Under the pieces are notes generated by a model. The model did no database searches, was not told where the DNA came from, and was given only the letters and a program-made list of their open reading frames with translations. Of a stretch of 64,000 nucleotides of DNA, positions 24,491 to 32,933 are shown piece after piece. Origin of the DNA: Chloroflexota bacterium (GTDB taxonomy: Bacteria > Chloroflexota > Dehalococcoidia > Tepidiformales > Tepidiformaceae); assembly GCA_026702615.1 (NCBI GenBank), contig JAPPBY010000033.1:124001-188000 (forward strand), in the 5' to 3' direction. Every line of letters begins with the position of its first letter. Positions within the stretch are counted from its first letter, which is position 1. The position numbers and the translations under genes are program-made.

Positions 24491-25044
24491 TTGACGCCGG
24501 GTTCGGCGGGGTGGCTGGCGAAGCGCGCGAGCTCGCCGCCCTGGCGACGGAGGACATCGCGCCAGAGGTCGGCGGGGGTGTCGGCGAAGGGGTCGTCGGG
24601 GAGGGCGTCGACGATGAACCAGCCGTGGGTCGCGATCTCACCCTCGAGCTGGCCCGCTCCCCAGCCGGCGTAACCGGCGAAGAAGCGCATGCGGCCGAGG
24701 CGGCCCTCGAAGTGGTCGGGGCCCTTGCCGGGGTCGACGAGGCCCAGCCCGGGGGCGATGCGCAGGCCCCAGCGGTCGACGGGCATGTCGTCGCCGGTGG
24801 CCATGGCGAAGACGGAGGCGGTGGAGACGGGGCCGCCGCGGAAGAGGACGGCCGGGGCGACGGCGTGGCCGTCCCACTCGGGGAGGTGGCCGGCGACGGT
24901 CTCGCCGTTCATGGCGTGGTTGAGGACGAGGCCGAAGGCGCCTTCCTTGTCGTGCGCGCAGAGGAGAACGACGGTGCGCCAGAAGTTCGGGTCCTCGATA
25001 TTAGGCGTGGCGACGAGGAGGCGGCCGGTGTGGAAGTCGGGCAT
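24487..25044 (-). CDS. YqgE/AlgH family protein (UPF0301)
   Basis: 185 residues. TGRLLVATPNIEDPNFWRTV opens all members; GAFGLVLNHAMN, VLFRGGPVS and RFFAGYAGWGAGQLEGEI are the other signatures. The start lies 2 bases after the CoA-transferase stop with no clear ribosome-binding site, so translation is probably coupled to the upstream gene. The family is conserved in bacteria but has no settled biochemical role. Confidence 0.92.
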   Translation of the reverse strand: MPDFHTGRLLVATPNIEDPNFWRTVVLLCAHDKEGAFGLVLNHAMNGETVAGHLPEWDGHAVAPAVLFRGGPVSTASVFAMATGDDMPVDRWGLRIAPGLGLVDPGKGPDHFEGRLGRMRFFAGYAGWGAGQLEGEIATHGWFIVDALPDDPFADTPADLWRDVLRRQGGELARFASHPAEPGVN

Positions 25045-25046
25045 GG

Positions 25047-27476
25047 TCAGGCCGTGACGGCAGCGAGCGGGGCAGGCGTCTCGGACCAGACGACGCCCTT
25101 CGCGCGGAGGGCCTCGACAGCGTCGGGGTCGTAGCCAAGCTCGGCGAGGATGGCATCGGCCTGCTCGCCGGCGAGAGGGAAGCCGCGGAGCTCGAGCTTG
25201 TTCTCGCTGAAGTCGGTGAGGGGGCCGTAGCGCTCGTACTCGCCGAAGTTGGCGCTGTGGGCGGGGACCCGCAGGCCGTTGGCGGCAACGTGCTCGTCGC
25301 GGGCGATGAACTCGTGGACGGGCGCCGAATCGGCGCGAACACAGCCGATACCCTCGGTCGCGAGCAGCGCCTCCCATTCGTCCGCGGAACGCGCGGCGAA
25401 GAGAGCGGCCAGCGCCTCGGCGAGGGCAGCGGCGTTGGCGGTACGGGCGGCGGGGGTGGCGAAGCGGGGGTCGGCGGCGAGGTCGAGGCGGCCAGCCAGC
25501 TCGCAGAAGCGCTCCCACTCGGGCTGCACGGCCAGCCCGAGGAAGACCCAGCCCGCGGCCGCTTCGTACAGCCGCCAGGTGGGACCGAGGCCATAGAGGT
25601 CGCGGTCGAGGGTGGGACGCGGGGGCTTGCCCTCGTAGGCGATGAAGTCGTCGGCGTTGGCCCAGGCGTTCGCCCCGAACATGTCGACGAACACCTCCTG
25701 GCCGTGGCCGAAGCGGCGACGAGCGTAGAGACCGAGGAGGGAGGCGGAGGCGACGACGACGGAGGTGTTGGGGTCGGGGTTGAGCTCGTTGGCGCGGAAG
25801 AACTTGCGGGCGATCTCGCGCAGCTCGGGGATGGTGGTGCAGACCGGAGGCATCCCCTCACCCATCTGCATGAGCGCTCCCCCAAGGCCGGCGCCGGGGA
25901 TGGGGTGGGTGGAAGGACGGTGCGCGCCGGGACCGTTGCGGCCGTACCCATTGACGTACACGTAGACGAGCTCGGGGCGGATGGCCTTGAGGGTCTCGTA
26001 GCCGATGCCGAGGCGCTCGGGCACGCCGGGGCGGTAGTTGTGGATGATGATGTCGGTGGAGGCGGCGAGGGACTGAACGATCTCCTGACCCTCCGCGGTC
26101 TTGAGATCGAGGGCGATGCTCTCCTTGCTGCCGTTGCAGCGGCCGGCCCCGAGAGAGGCAATGCCCATGGCGCGGAAGGGGTCGCCTCCGATGGGCTCGA
26201 CCTTGATCACGCGCGCGCCGAGGTCGGCGAGGATGGCGGCCCCGAGGGGCGCGGCGATGACGGTGGCGAACTCGAGGACGGTGACGCCCTGGAGGGGCGG
26301 GCCGGAGGCGGGGGGCGCGGGGACGGAGCGGCGGGACGGGGCGGTCTCGGCGAGGACCTCGGCGGTGTGCTCGCCCGGCTCGGGACCGGCTTCGCCGGCG
26401 GCGCCGGGGGTGGCGGTGAGGCGGGCCAGGGCGCCGAGCTGCCGCACCGTGCCAAGGGCGGGATGCTCGCGCTCGACGACGTGCTGGTTGAGGACGAGGT
26501 CGGGGTCGTCGAGGGCCTGCTGGGTGCTCTGGAAGGGGGTGGCGGCGACGCCGCCGTGCTCGATAAAGGTGTCCATCCACTCGTCGGCGGTGCGTTCGAG
26601 CATGCGCTCGAACATGCGGTCGCGGAGGCGCTCGCGGGCTTCCTCCGACCACGTCGCGGGACTCCCCTCGTAGTCGGGGTCGGCGAAGATGTCGGCGAGG
26701 TCGACGGCGGCGAGGTAGTTATCGAAGAGGTGGGCCATGAGGTTGCCGAACTGGAGCCAGCGGCCGTCCTTCGTCTGGAGGGCGTGGTAGTTGAGGGTGG
26801 GCATGACGGGCATGGCGAGCCCCGCGAAGATCTCGGGGAAGCGCTCGCCGAGCTGTGCGCGGAAGAGGCCGCCGAGGTCGTAGGCGAAGAGTCCCTGGAG
26901 GAGGCTCGTCTCGACGAGCTGGCCGCGGCCGCTCTCCTCGCGGGCCATGAGGGCGGCGAGGATGCCGTGGAGGGCGGCCTGGGAGGTGGCGTGGGAGCCG
27001 GCCTGGACGGCGGGATAGGCAGGGCCCTCCCGGTCGGCGAGGCCGCTGAAGGTGAGCATGCGGCCGAGGCGGGCGGCGACGACGGCCTCGTAGCCGGGGT
27101 ACCCGGCGTAAGGGCCTTCCGGCCCGAAACCGGTGATGGCGCAGTAGACAAGGGCGGGGTTGATGGCGCTGAGGGTATCGTAGTCCGCGCCGAGGGCTCC
27201 GGCCTTGTCGGGGCGGCCGCTCATGACCACGACGTCGGCGCCTTCGGCGAGGCGGGCGAGGGACTCGCGGCCCTCGTCGGTCGTCAGGTCGAGGATGGCG
27301 CTGCGCTTCCCGCGCAGCCACATGGGTGCGTTCGCGACGGAGCGCCAGGGGTCGCCGCCGGGGCGTTCGACCTTGACGACGTCGGCGCCGAAGTCGGCGA
27401 GCACCATGGTGGTGATACCACCGATGGGGCCTTCGCTGAGGTCGAGAACGCGGAGATCGTCGAGCAGTTCGGGCAT
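25047..27476 (-). CDS. Tandem class III (CaiB/BaiF) CoA-transferase, two fused copies
   Basis: 809 residues, twice the normal length. Copy 1 spans about residues 1-375 (LRVLDLSEGPIGGITTMVLA, FGADVVKVERPGGDPWR) and copy 2 about 395-809 (GVTVLEFATVIAAPLGAAIL, LGARVIKVEPIGGDPFR). Family enzymes move CoA between carboxylic acids through an aspartyl-CoA intermediate. In copy 2 the catalytic Asp fits D568 (PDPNTS, cf. GDSNTG in formyl-CoA transferase). In copy 1 the aligned residue is S161 (AGSHATS). So one active half and one structural half is likely. An ATG at 27485 is an alternative start. Neighbouring SDR and YqgE genes are in the same orientation. Confidence 0.87.
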   Translation of the reverse strand: MPELLDDLRVLDLSEGPIGGITTMVLADFGADVVKVERPGGDPWRSVANAPMWLRGKRSAILDLTTDEGRESLARLAEGADVVVMSGRPDKAGALGADYDTLSAINPALVYCAITGFGPEGPYAGYPGYEAVVAARLGRMLTFSGLADREGPAYPAVQAGSHATSQAALHGILAALMAREESGRGQLVETSLLQGLFAYDLGGLFRAQLGERFPEIFAGLAMPVMPTLNYHALQTKDGRWLQFGNLMAHLFDNYLAAVDLADIFADPDYEGSPATWSEEARERLRDRMFERMLERTADEWMDTFIEHGGVAATPFQSTQQALDDPDLVLNQHVVEREHPALGTVRQLGALARLTATPGAAGEAGPEPGEHTAEVLAETAPSRRSVPAPPASGPPLQGVTVLEFATVIAAPLGAAILADLGARVIKVEPIGGDPFRAMGIASLGAGRCNGSKESIALDLKTAEGQEIVQSLAASTDIIIHNYRPGVPERLGIGYETLKAIRPELVYVYVNGYGRNGPGAHRPSTHPIPGAGLGGALMQMGEGMPPVCTTIPELREIARKFFRANELNPDPNTSVVVASASLLGLYARRRFGHGQEVFVDMFGANAWANADDFIAYEGKPPRPTLDRDLYGLGPTWRLYEAAAGWVFLGLAVQPEWERFCELAGRLDLAADPRFATPAARTANAAALAEALAALFAARSADEWEALLATEGIGCVRADSAPVHEFIARDEHVAANGLRVPAHSANFGEYERYGPLTDFSENKLELRGFPLAGEQADAILAELGYDPDAVEALRAKGVVWSETPAPLAAVTA

Positions 27477-27504
27477 GGCGACCATCCGCGGCGATGATAC
27501 GCCG

Positions 27505-28245
27505 CTAGGCGGGTGCGACGGTGCGAACCTCGCCGGCCTTCGAGTCGTCGCGGATGAAGTCGAGGACGGCCTCGGCGATGGCCTCGGGGGGCAGGATGCT
27601 GTCGGCGTGCCGCTCGATGGAAGGCGCCAGCCACGAGGCGGGACGCTCGCCATCGCCGGTCTTGCCCTGGAAAGCGGTGCGGACCATGCCGGGGGAGACG
27701 GCGTTGACGCGGATGTTGTCGCTCTCGGCGAAGGGAGCGCAGCTCTGGGTGAAGGACATGACGGCCTTCTTGGTGGCGGAGTACATGGGGTCGAAGGGGA
27801 GGTGGCTGTCGCCGGCGACCGAGGCGGTGTTGACGATGACGCCGCCGCCGCGCTTGCGCATGGCGTGGATGGCCTCACGCGTGCCCATCATGACGCCGGA
27901 GGTGTTGATGTGAGTCTCCTCGGCGATGCGCTCAAGGGGGGCGTCGGGCCAGTGGGGTTCGCCGCTGGAGATACCGGCGTTGTTGTAGACGATGTCGACG
28001 CCGCCGTAGGCCGCCTCGGCCTGGGCAAAGAGGTTGGCGATGCTCTCGGGGCTGGTCACGTCGCAGGCGACGAAGGTGGCGGAGCCGTCGGCGCCGGTAA
28101 TCTCGCCGAGGGTGGCGGCGCCACCCGTGGCGTCGACATCGGCGATGACGACGCTGGCTCCCTCGGCAGCGAGGGCGATGGCGGTGGCGCGCCCGATGCC
28201 GGACGCGGCGCCAGTGACAATGGCGACTTTCCCTTCGATCTCCAC
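27505..28245 (-). CDS. Short-chain dehydrogenase/reductase
   Basis: 246 residues from a GTG at 28245. VTGAASGIGRATAIALAAEG at the N-terminus, YNNAGISSGE near residue 90, catalytic Ser in VNTASVAGDS and Tyr/Lys in YSATKKAVMSF. A classical NAD(P)-dependent SDR. TAGAAT on its strand at 28272-28277 is a likely -10 box. It precedes the tandem CoA-transferase by 28 bases and is probably in one operon with it, oxidising an alcohol of the same pathway (inference). Confidence 0.9.
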   Translation of the reverse strand: MEIEGKVAIVTGAASGIGRATAIALAAEGASVVIADVDATGGAATLGEITGADGSATFVACDVTSPESIANLFAQAEAAYGGVDIVYNNAGISSGEPHWPDAPLERIAEETHINTSGVMMGTREAIHAMRKRGGGVIVNTASVAGDSHLPFDPMYSATKKAVMSFTQSCAPFAESDNIRVNAVSPGMVRTAFQGKTGDGERPASWLAPSIERHADSILPPEAIAEAVLDFIRDDSKAGEVRTVAPA

Positions 28246-28292
28246 GGTGAACCCCCCTAGTGAGCCGGAAGATTCTAGCGTGGCGGGAGGTG

Positions 28293-29174
28293 TCAGGCGG
28301 GGAGGATGCCGGTCTCGCGCATGCGCTGGGCGAGGGCGGAGCGGCCGAGACCGACGTAGCGCTCCTCCTCCGTGTCGAGGCCATAGAGGATGTCGTAGAG
28401 GCCCATGGTCCAGTAGTGGAACTCGACGCGCTCGTGGAAGCCCTCGCCGAGGGGGCGACCATAGAAGCGAACAATGTCATCGACGGCATGCCAGCCGCCC
28501 TCGGCGAGGATGACGGCGAAGTCGCAGGCGGGATCGCGCAGGTCTGCATCACTGAAGTCGATGACACCAACGAGACGCCCGTGCCGCTCCAGAATGTGCG
28601 TGAAGCCGAAGTCGGCGTGCACGAGCCGGGGTTGCGGATCGAAGCCGTGGCCGACGTAGCGGGTGAAGCCGCTGTCGACGGCGACGCGGAGGGTGGCGGA
28701 GAGGCGGGGGAAGACGCGCATGCGGATCTTCTCGAGCCAGTCGCGGGGGTCGGGGACGTGCTCGGGGAGGGGCGCGCCGAGGGCTTCGGCGGCCTGCTCG
28801 GGGGGGAAGTCGTGGAGGGCGGTGAGGAACTGGCCGATCTCGCGAGCGATGGCGCCACCGCCGGGGCCGAAGAGGGTGACGCGTCGCAGGGCCTGGCCCT
28901 CGATCACGGGGTAGCCCGCGAAGGGACGGCCGCCCCACTCGCCCACCCACTCGGGGACGGGGACTGGGGCGGGGAGGTGGGGGGCGAGGAGGGGGAGGAG
29001 GCGCATCTCGCCTTCGAGCAGGCGCGCATCGTTGGGGGTGCGGGGGAAGCGGAAGACGCGGTCGCCGTGGGCGAAGGTCCAGTGCGACCAGCCGTGCTTA
29101 AGCGCGCGGACGGGAGCCTCTCCGAGGTCGGGAAAGGCGCTGTGGATGGCTTCGGCGGCTTCGCAGGCTTCCAT
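28293..29174 (-). CDS. APH-family phosphotransferase-like protein
   Basis: 293 residues with the aminoglycoside-phosphotransferase/choline-kinase fold. The glycine-loop region reads WTFAHGDRVFRFPRTPND, the catalytic loop HADFGFTHILE, and the Mg-binding site VIDFSDADLRDPACDFA. The Asn of the usual HxDxxxxN loop is replaced by His here, which may lower or change kinase activity. The substrate is unknown; antibiotic resistance should not be assumed. Divergent from coaE with overlapping control regions. Confidence 0.82.
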   Translation of the reverse strand: MEACEAAEAIHSAFPDLGEAPVRALKHGWSHWTFAHGDRVFRFPRTPNDARLLEGEMRLLPLLAPHLPAPVPVPEWVGEWGGRPFAGYPVIEGQALRRVTLFGPGGGAIAREIGQFLTALHDFPPEQAAEALGAPLPEHVPDPRDWLEKIRMRVFPRLSATLRVAVDSGFTRYVGHGFDPQPRLVHADFGFTHILERHGRLVGVIDFSDADLRDPACDFAVILAEGGWHAVDDIVRFYGRPLGEGFHERVEFHYWTMGLYDILYGLDTEEERYVGLGRSALAQRMRETGILPA

Positions 29175-29189
29175 TGGGATTCGGAGTTC

Positions 29190-29195
29190 TAGAAT
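29190..29195 (+). promoter_or_regulatory. Candidate -10 box for leaderless coaE
   Basis: TAGAAT ends 5 bases before the GTG start at 29201. No ribosome-binding site precedes the GTG at the normal distance. Confidence 0.45.
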
Positions 29196-29200
29196 ACGGC

Positions 29201-29863
29201 GTGCCCCTCTTACTCGGCGTCACCGGCTCGATCGCGGCAGGCAAGAGCCTGCTCTGCACGCACCTCGCGGAGCGGCACGGCGCCGTGCACGTCGACGCGG
29301 ACCGGGAGGTGCATCGGATGTACGCGCCCGACACGCCGGGGTTCGAGCGCGTGGTGGCGGAGTTCGGCGAGGAGATCGTTGGGGAGGACGGCGTCATCGA
29401 CCGGCGCGTGCTCGGGGGCATGGTGTTCGGGAAGCCGGAGCGGATGGAGGCCCTGCGCACGGCCATCGGGGACATTCCCGCGTACTTCATGGCGCTGCTC
29501 GAACGCTGGCGGGAGGAGCTTCCGGAGGACGGCATCGGCGTGCTGGAGGCGGTGAACCTGCTCGAGCGGGACTACCTGACGAAGGCGGACGCGGCCTGGC
29601 TGGTGGTGACGGCGGACGAGACGGCGATCACGCGGCTGATGGAGACGCGCTCACTCTCGCGGGAGGAGGCGGAGCAGCGGCTGGCCTCGGCGCGCGACTG
29701 GCGCGAGCGCGCTCCCGCGGCGGACCGGATCTTCCACAACGACGGGACGCAGGAGACGTACCTGGCGGCAGTCGATGAGGCGATCGCGGAGACGGTCGCG
29801 GCCCACCGCGCGGGCACGCTGCCGCGACCGCGCTGGTACGCGGCGCAGGAGCCGGGGATCTAA
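29201..29863 (+). CDS. coaE: Dephospho-CoA kinase
   Basis: 220 residues from a GTG at 29201; an in-frame TTG at 29174 overlaps the divergent gene and is less likely. P-loop GVTGSIAAGKSLLC at residues 6-19, VHVDADREVHRMYAPDTPGF (the DAD of the CoaE family), VIDRRVLGGMVFG and the lid-type arginines in RLMETRSLSREEAEQRLASA. It carries out the last step of coenzyme A synthesis with ATP, in the cytoplasm. It ends 4 bases before the convergent RdgB-like gene. Confidence 0.88.
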   Translation: MPLLLGVTGSIAAGKSLLCTHLAERHGAVHVDADREVHRMYAPDTPGFERVVAEFGEEIVGEDGVIDRRVLGGMVFGKPERMEALRTAIGDIPAYFMALLERWREELPEDGIGVLEAVNLLERDYLTKADAAWLVVTADETAITRLMETRSLSREEAEQRLASARDWRERAPAADRIFHNDGTQETYLAAVDEAIAETVAAHRAGTLPRPRWYAAQEPGI

Positions 29864-29867
29864 GGCC

Positions 29868-30446
29868 TCAGTCGAGGCGCTTGAGCAGGGGTTTGACGGC
29901 CTTGCCGCGATGGCCGAGGCGGGCGCGCTCGTCGTCGTCGAGCTCGGCGAGGGTCTTGCCGTTCAGGATCTGGGTGACGGCGTCGAGGCCGTAGCCGCCT
30001 TCGCCGCGCGGTTCCATCGGGATCTCGCACTCGATGATGGACATGGAGACGGCTACGTCCGGGTCGCCAGGGGTGGCGAGGGCGGCGGCGGCGCGCCCGA
30101 CGGTGATGCGCTGGCCGACGGGGGTCTGGGCGAGGCGCTGGAGCAAGGCCTGGCAGCGATCGGCGTCGGGGAGTCCGGCGTGGAAGGTCTCGGTGAGGGC
30201 GCCCGGCTGGAGGTCCATGGGGTAGACCTCGATGCCGGCGCAGAGGGCGATGGCCATCTCGCCGGTGGCCTCGGCGCAGGCGCGGGCGCGGTGGGTGGCA
30301 CGGGCGGCGTAGTCGCCCCCGGGAGGGGAATCGGGAGGCGTCTCGGGATCGACGCACTCAACGGGGGCATCGGCGAGGAGGGCGCGGAGGTCGGCGCGCT
30401 CGACGGGATCGGCGGAGGCGAGGACGAGGCGGGGCTGGTCAGTCAT
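29868..30446 (-). CDS. RdgB/HAM1-like protein with degenerate active site
   Basis: 192 residues from the ATG at 30446. The HAM1 pattern is visible but worn: RLVLASADPVERADLRALLA for the N-terminal ATxNxxK motif, EMAIALCAGIEVYPMD where LADDSGLEVDAL is expected, EGGYGLDAVTQI for GFGYDPIF, and LAELDDDERARLGHRGKAV for the SHRGKA end. The catalytic Asp pair and the first-motif Lys are missing. True RdgB removes XTP and ITP from the nucleotide pool; this copy is probably inactive or altered. Assignment rests mostly on the C-terminal half. Confidence 0.62.
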   Translation of the reverse strand: MTDQPRLVLASADPVERADLRALLADAPVECVDPETPPDSPPGGDYAARATHRARACAEATGEMAIALCAGIEVYPMDLQPGALTETFHAGLPDADRCQALLQRLAQTPVGQRITVGRAAAALATPGDPDVAVSMSIIECEIPMEPRGEGGYGLDAVTQILNGKTLAELDDDERARLGHRGKAVKPLLKRLD

Positions 30447-30552
30447 GGGCGCATCGTGAGGGGGCGGCGGGGATCGCGCAACGGGGCCGCGCAGGGAGGG
30501 AGCCACCGCACCCTCGTTGACCGGTCACGTGCCGCGCGCCGATCATGGCCGG

Positions 30553-32430
30553 ATGGCGACGCGCGGGTCGGGTCACGAGAACGGGGACGCAACACCGGGG
30601 AGACAGTCCCGGCTCGCAAGGCGGGCCGCCACCATCTCATTCGCAATCCTGGTCGGGAGCCTGGGCGCGCTGGCGGTCCTGCTACTGGATCGCGGGATGA
30701 ACGGGGAGGAGCCGGCGCCGCAGCCGGTAGCCTCGACGGCGGCGGCTACGGAACCACCGGCGACGGCGGGGGTGGAGGCGACACCCACGACGGCACCCAC
30801 GGCGACGCCGGACACGCCGGACACGCCCACCGCCACGGCCACGCCGGGCATGGCTCAGAAGGTGCGGTACTCGGGGGATCTGCCCGGGGAGCTGACTGGT
30901 TCGGAGGACCTTGAGCCGGCTACGGAAGGCGCGGACCTCGCCTTCCTCTCGGAGGGGGAGGGGGAGTACCGGCTGGTGCGTCGCTACTACGTGCCGGTGG
31001 TGGCGATGGGGACGGGGGTGGACTCGCTGACCCAGACGCAGGTGGAGGACCTCGCGAGCGGCGCGATCACGGACTGGTCGGATGTGGGGGGAATCGCGGG
31101 GCCGGTACGGGCGTTCGCGATCGTTCGGGGGAGGGGATCAACGGTGCTGCCCTTCGAGCCAGTCTCCCCGGAGCGGTCGTTCGCGACGTACCGGGAGCTG
31201 CTGGCGGCCATGACGCTGGACTCCGGAGCGTGGGCGTTCGTGCCAATCGAGAAGTTGCTCCCGACGGTGACGGCGGTCGCAGTAGGCGAGGTCGACATCG
31301 TTCGGGGGCGGGGTGATACGCGGGAGTGGCCGTACGTGGAGGCAGTGGCGATTCTGCCCCTCACGGAGGAGGGGAAAGCGACGGCGGAAGCGATCGTGGA
31401 GGAGCACTCGGAGCCGCTGCCGGAGGCGGTGACGGTGATCGCGACGGGCGACATCCTCCAGTCGCGCTGCTCACTGACGCAGATCCGGGCAACGGGGGAC
31501 TGGGGGGCGGCACTGCGGGGGCCGGTGGGGGAGTACCTCGCCTCGGCGGACCTGACGCTGGGTTCGATCGACGGGAGTATCCAGGACATCGCGGAGCCGC
31601 TGGGCTGCTTCTCGCACGTGAATCTGAGCTCGCCACCGGAGGTGATCGAAGCGCTGACGCTCTCGGGGTTCGACGAGGTGACGGTCGCGACGAACCACGT
31701 GTTCGACTGCGGGGCGGAACCATGCGGGGCAGCCGCGTTCCTGCGCACGATCCAGCTGCTGGAAGAGGCGGGAATCGCGGTCGTCGGTGGGGGCGAGAAC
31801 CTCGCCGAGGCGCTGGCGCCGGCCATCTTCGAGGTGGGAGGGACGACGTTCGGGGTCCTCGGATTCGACGACGTGGCGGCGTACTTCCTGGAGGCGGGGA
31901 CGAGTCGCCCGGGGACGGCGCCACTCGACGACGACTACAGCGAGGAGAACGCCGCGGGCGAGCCCGCGTTCTTCAGGCCTGCCTCGGAGCTGGGGCTGGA
32001 ACGCTTCCGGGCGACGGTGCGGGCGCTGGCGGACGAGGTCGACGTGGTCATCGTGCAGGTGCAGACGGGAACGGAGGACACGCACGACCCGAGCCCGCGC
32101 AGCATCAAGGCGCTGCGGGCGGCGGTGGAGGAAGGGGCGACGCTGGTGGTGGGGAACCAGGCGCACCACGTGCAGGCGATCGAGCCGGGCAGGGACGCGT
32201 TCATCGCGTACGCGCTGGGGAACTTCATTTACGACCAGACGCGGCTCGAGGGGCACATGCAGGGGTACCTGCTCGAGGCGACGTTCTGGGGGGCGAGGCT
32301 GGTGAACCTGCGCTTCGCGCCGTACGTGATCGAGGACCTGTACCGGCCCGTGTTCGCCGAGGGCGAGGTGCGGGCGAAAATCCTCAACGATGTCTTTGAA
32401 GCATCGATACGGTTGGCGGAAGGGCAATAG
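30553..32430 (+). CDS. CapA-like (PGA_cap) metallophosphatase-fold protein with N-terminal PstS-like domain
   Basis: 625 residues from the ATG at 30553 (a TTG at 30517 is possible). One membrane anchor at about 25-46, a Thr/Pro-rich linker, then about 120-285 resembling a phosphate-binding PstS domain (YYVPVVAMGTGVDSLTQTQV, ITDWSDVGG). From 292 on it is CapA-like: VIATGDILQSRC, VATNHVFDCG, VVGNQAHHVQAIEPG, IAYALGNFIYDQ. CapA proteins take part in poly-gamma-glutamate capsule assembly. The canonical HWGxE segment is QTGTED here and GHHPH is GNQAHH, so metal binding may be altered. No capB or capC is nearby. Confidence 0.78.
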   Translation: MATRGSGHENGDATPGRQSRLARRAATISFAILVGSLGALAVLLLDRGMNGEEPAPQPVASTAAATEPPATAGVEATPTTAPTATPDTPDTPTATATPGMAQKVRYSGDLPGELTGSEDLEPATEGADLAFLSEGEGEYRLVRRYYVPVVAMGTGVDSLTQTQVEDLASGAITDWSDVGGIAGPVRAFAIVRGRGSTVLPFEPVSPERSFATYRELLAAMTLDSGAWAFVPIEKLLPTVTAVAVGEVDIVRGRGDTREWPYVEAVAILPLTEEGKATAEAIVEEHSEPLPEAVTVIATGDILQSRCSLTQIRATGDWGAALRGPVGEYLASADLTLGSIDGSIQDIAEPLGCFSHVNLSSPPEVIEALTLSGFDEVTVATNHVFDCGAEPCGAAAFLRTIQLLEEAGIAVVGGGENLAEALAPAIFEVGGTTFGVLGFDDVAAYFLEAGTSRPGTAPLDDDYSEENAAGEPAFFRPASELGLERFRATVRALADEVDVVIVQVQTGTEDTHDPSPRSIKALRAAVEEGATLVVGNQAHHVQAIEPGRDAFIAYALGNFIYDQTRLEGHMQGYLLEATFWGARLVNLRFAPYVIEDLYRPVFAEGEVRAKILNDVFEASIRLAEGQ

Positions 32431-32528
32431 TCTGGTGGGGTGCTCGGAGGCTGCGGCGACTGGAGGGTTGCAGTGGGTCGAGCTCGGGGGCGGGCGGATA
32501 GCGGCGGAATCGCGGAGAATCGACGGCC

Positions 32529-32930
32529 ATGCGCATCTTTTTCGACGTCGACGACACGATCATCACGTGGGACGTCCGGCTGCGGCCGGGGGTGGTGGAG
32601 GTGTTCGAGAAGCTGCGCGAAGAGGGGCACGAGGTGTACCTCTGGAGCGGGAACGGGCCGCGCTGGGAGATCGTGCGGCGCTTCGACCTGCACGAGCACA
32701 TCATCGACTGCTACTGGAAGCCCCTGTACCGGCACCACGAGCGGCTCGAGGAGGTAGGCGTGCCGTTCACGCCGGACTACGTGATCGACGACCACCAGGA
32801 GGTCATCGACGCGTTCCCGGGGGTGCGCATCGCGCCGCCGAGCTACCCGCTCGAGAAGGACAACGAGTTGTGGCGCGTGTACGACGCGATCCAGGAATTC
32901 GTCGCGAACATGAACGGCGCCGCCGAGTAG
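32529..32930 (+). CDS. Small HAD-family phosphatase-like protein
   Basis: 133 residues. Motif I FFDVDDTIITWD at the N-terminus, motif II LWSGNGPRW near residue 45, motif IV DYVIDDHQEVID near 85. A Lys for motif III is visible in CYWKPLYR. The absence of a cap domain and the short length fit a C0-type HAD acting on a large or protein substrate. An AGAATCGACGGCC stretch precedes the ATG without a clear ribosome-binding site. Ends 4 bases before the convergent pncB. Confidence 0.82.
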   Translation: MRIFFDVDDTIITWDVRLRPGVVEVFEKLREEGHEVYLWSGNGPRWEIVRRFDLHEHIIDCYWKPLYRHHERLEEVGVPFTPDYVIDDHQEVIDAFPGVRIAPPSYPLEKDNELWRVYDAIQEFVANMNGAAE

Positions 32931-32933
32931 GCG

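Noticed and set aside
28293-29174. Antibiotic-resistance reading of the APH-like protein
   Set aside because: The fold is shared by many metabolic kinases, the catalytic Asn is altered, and there is no mobile or resistance context.
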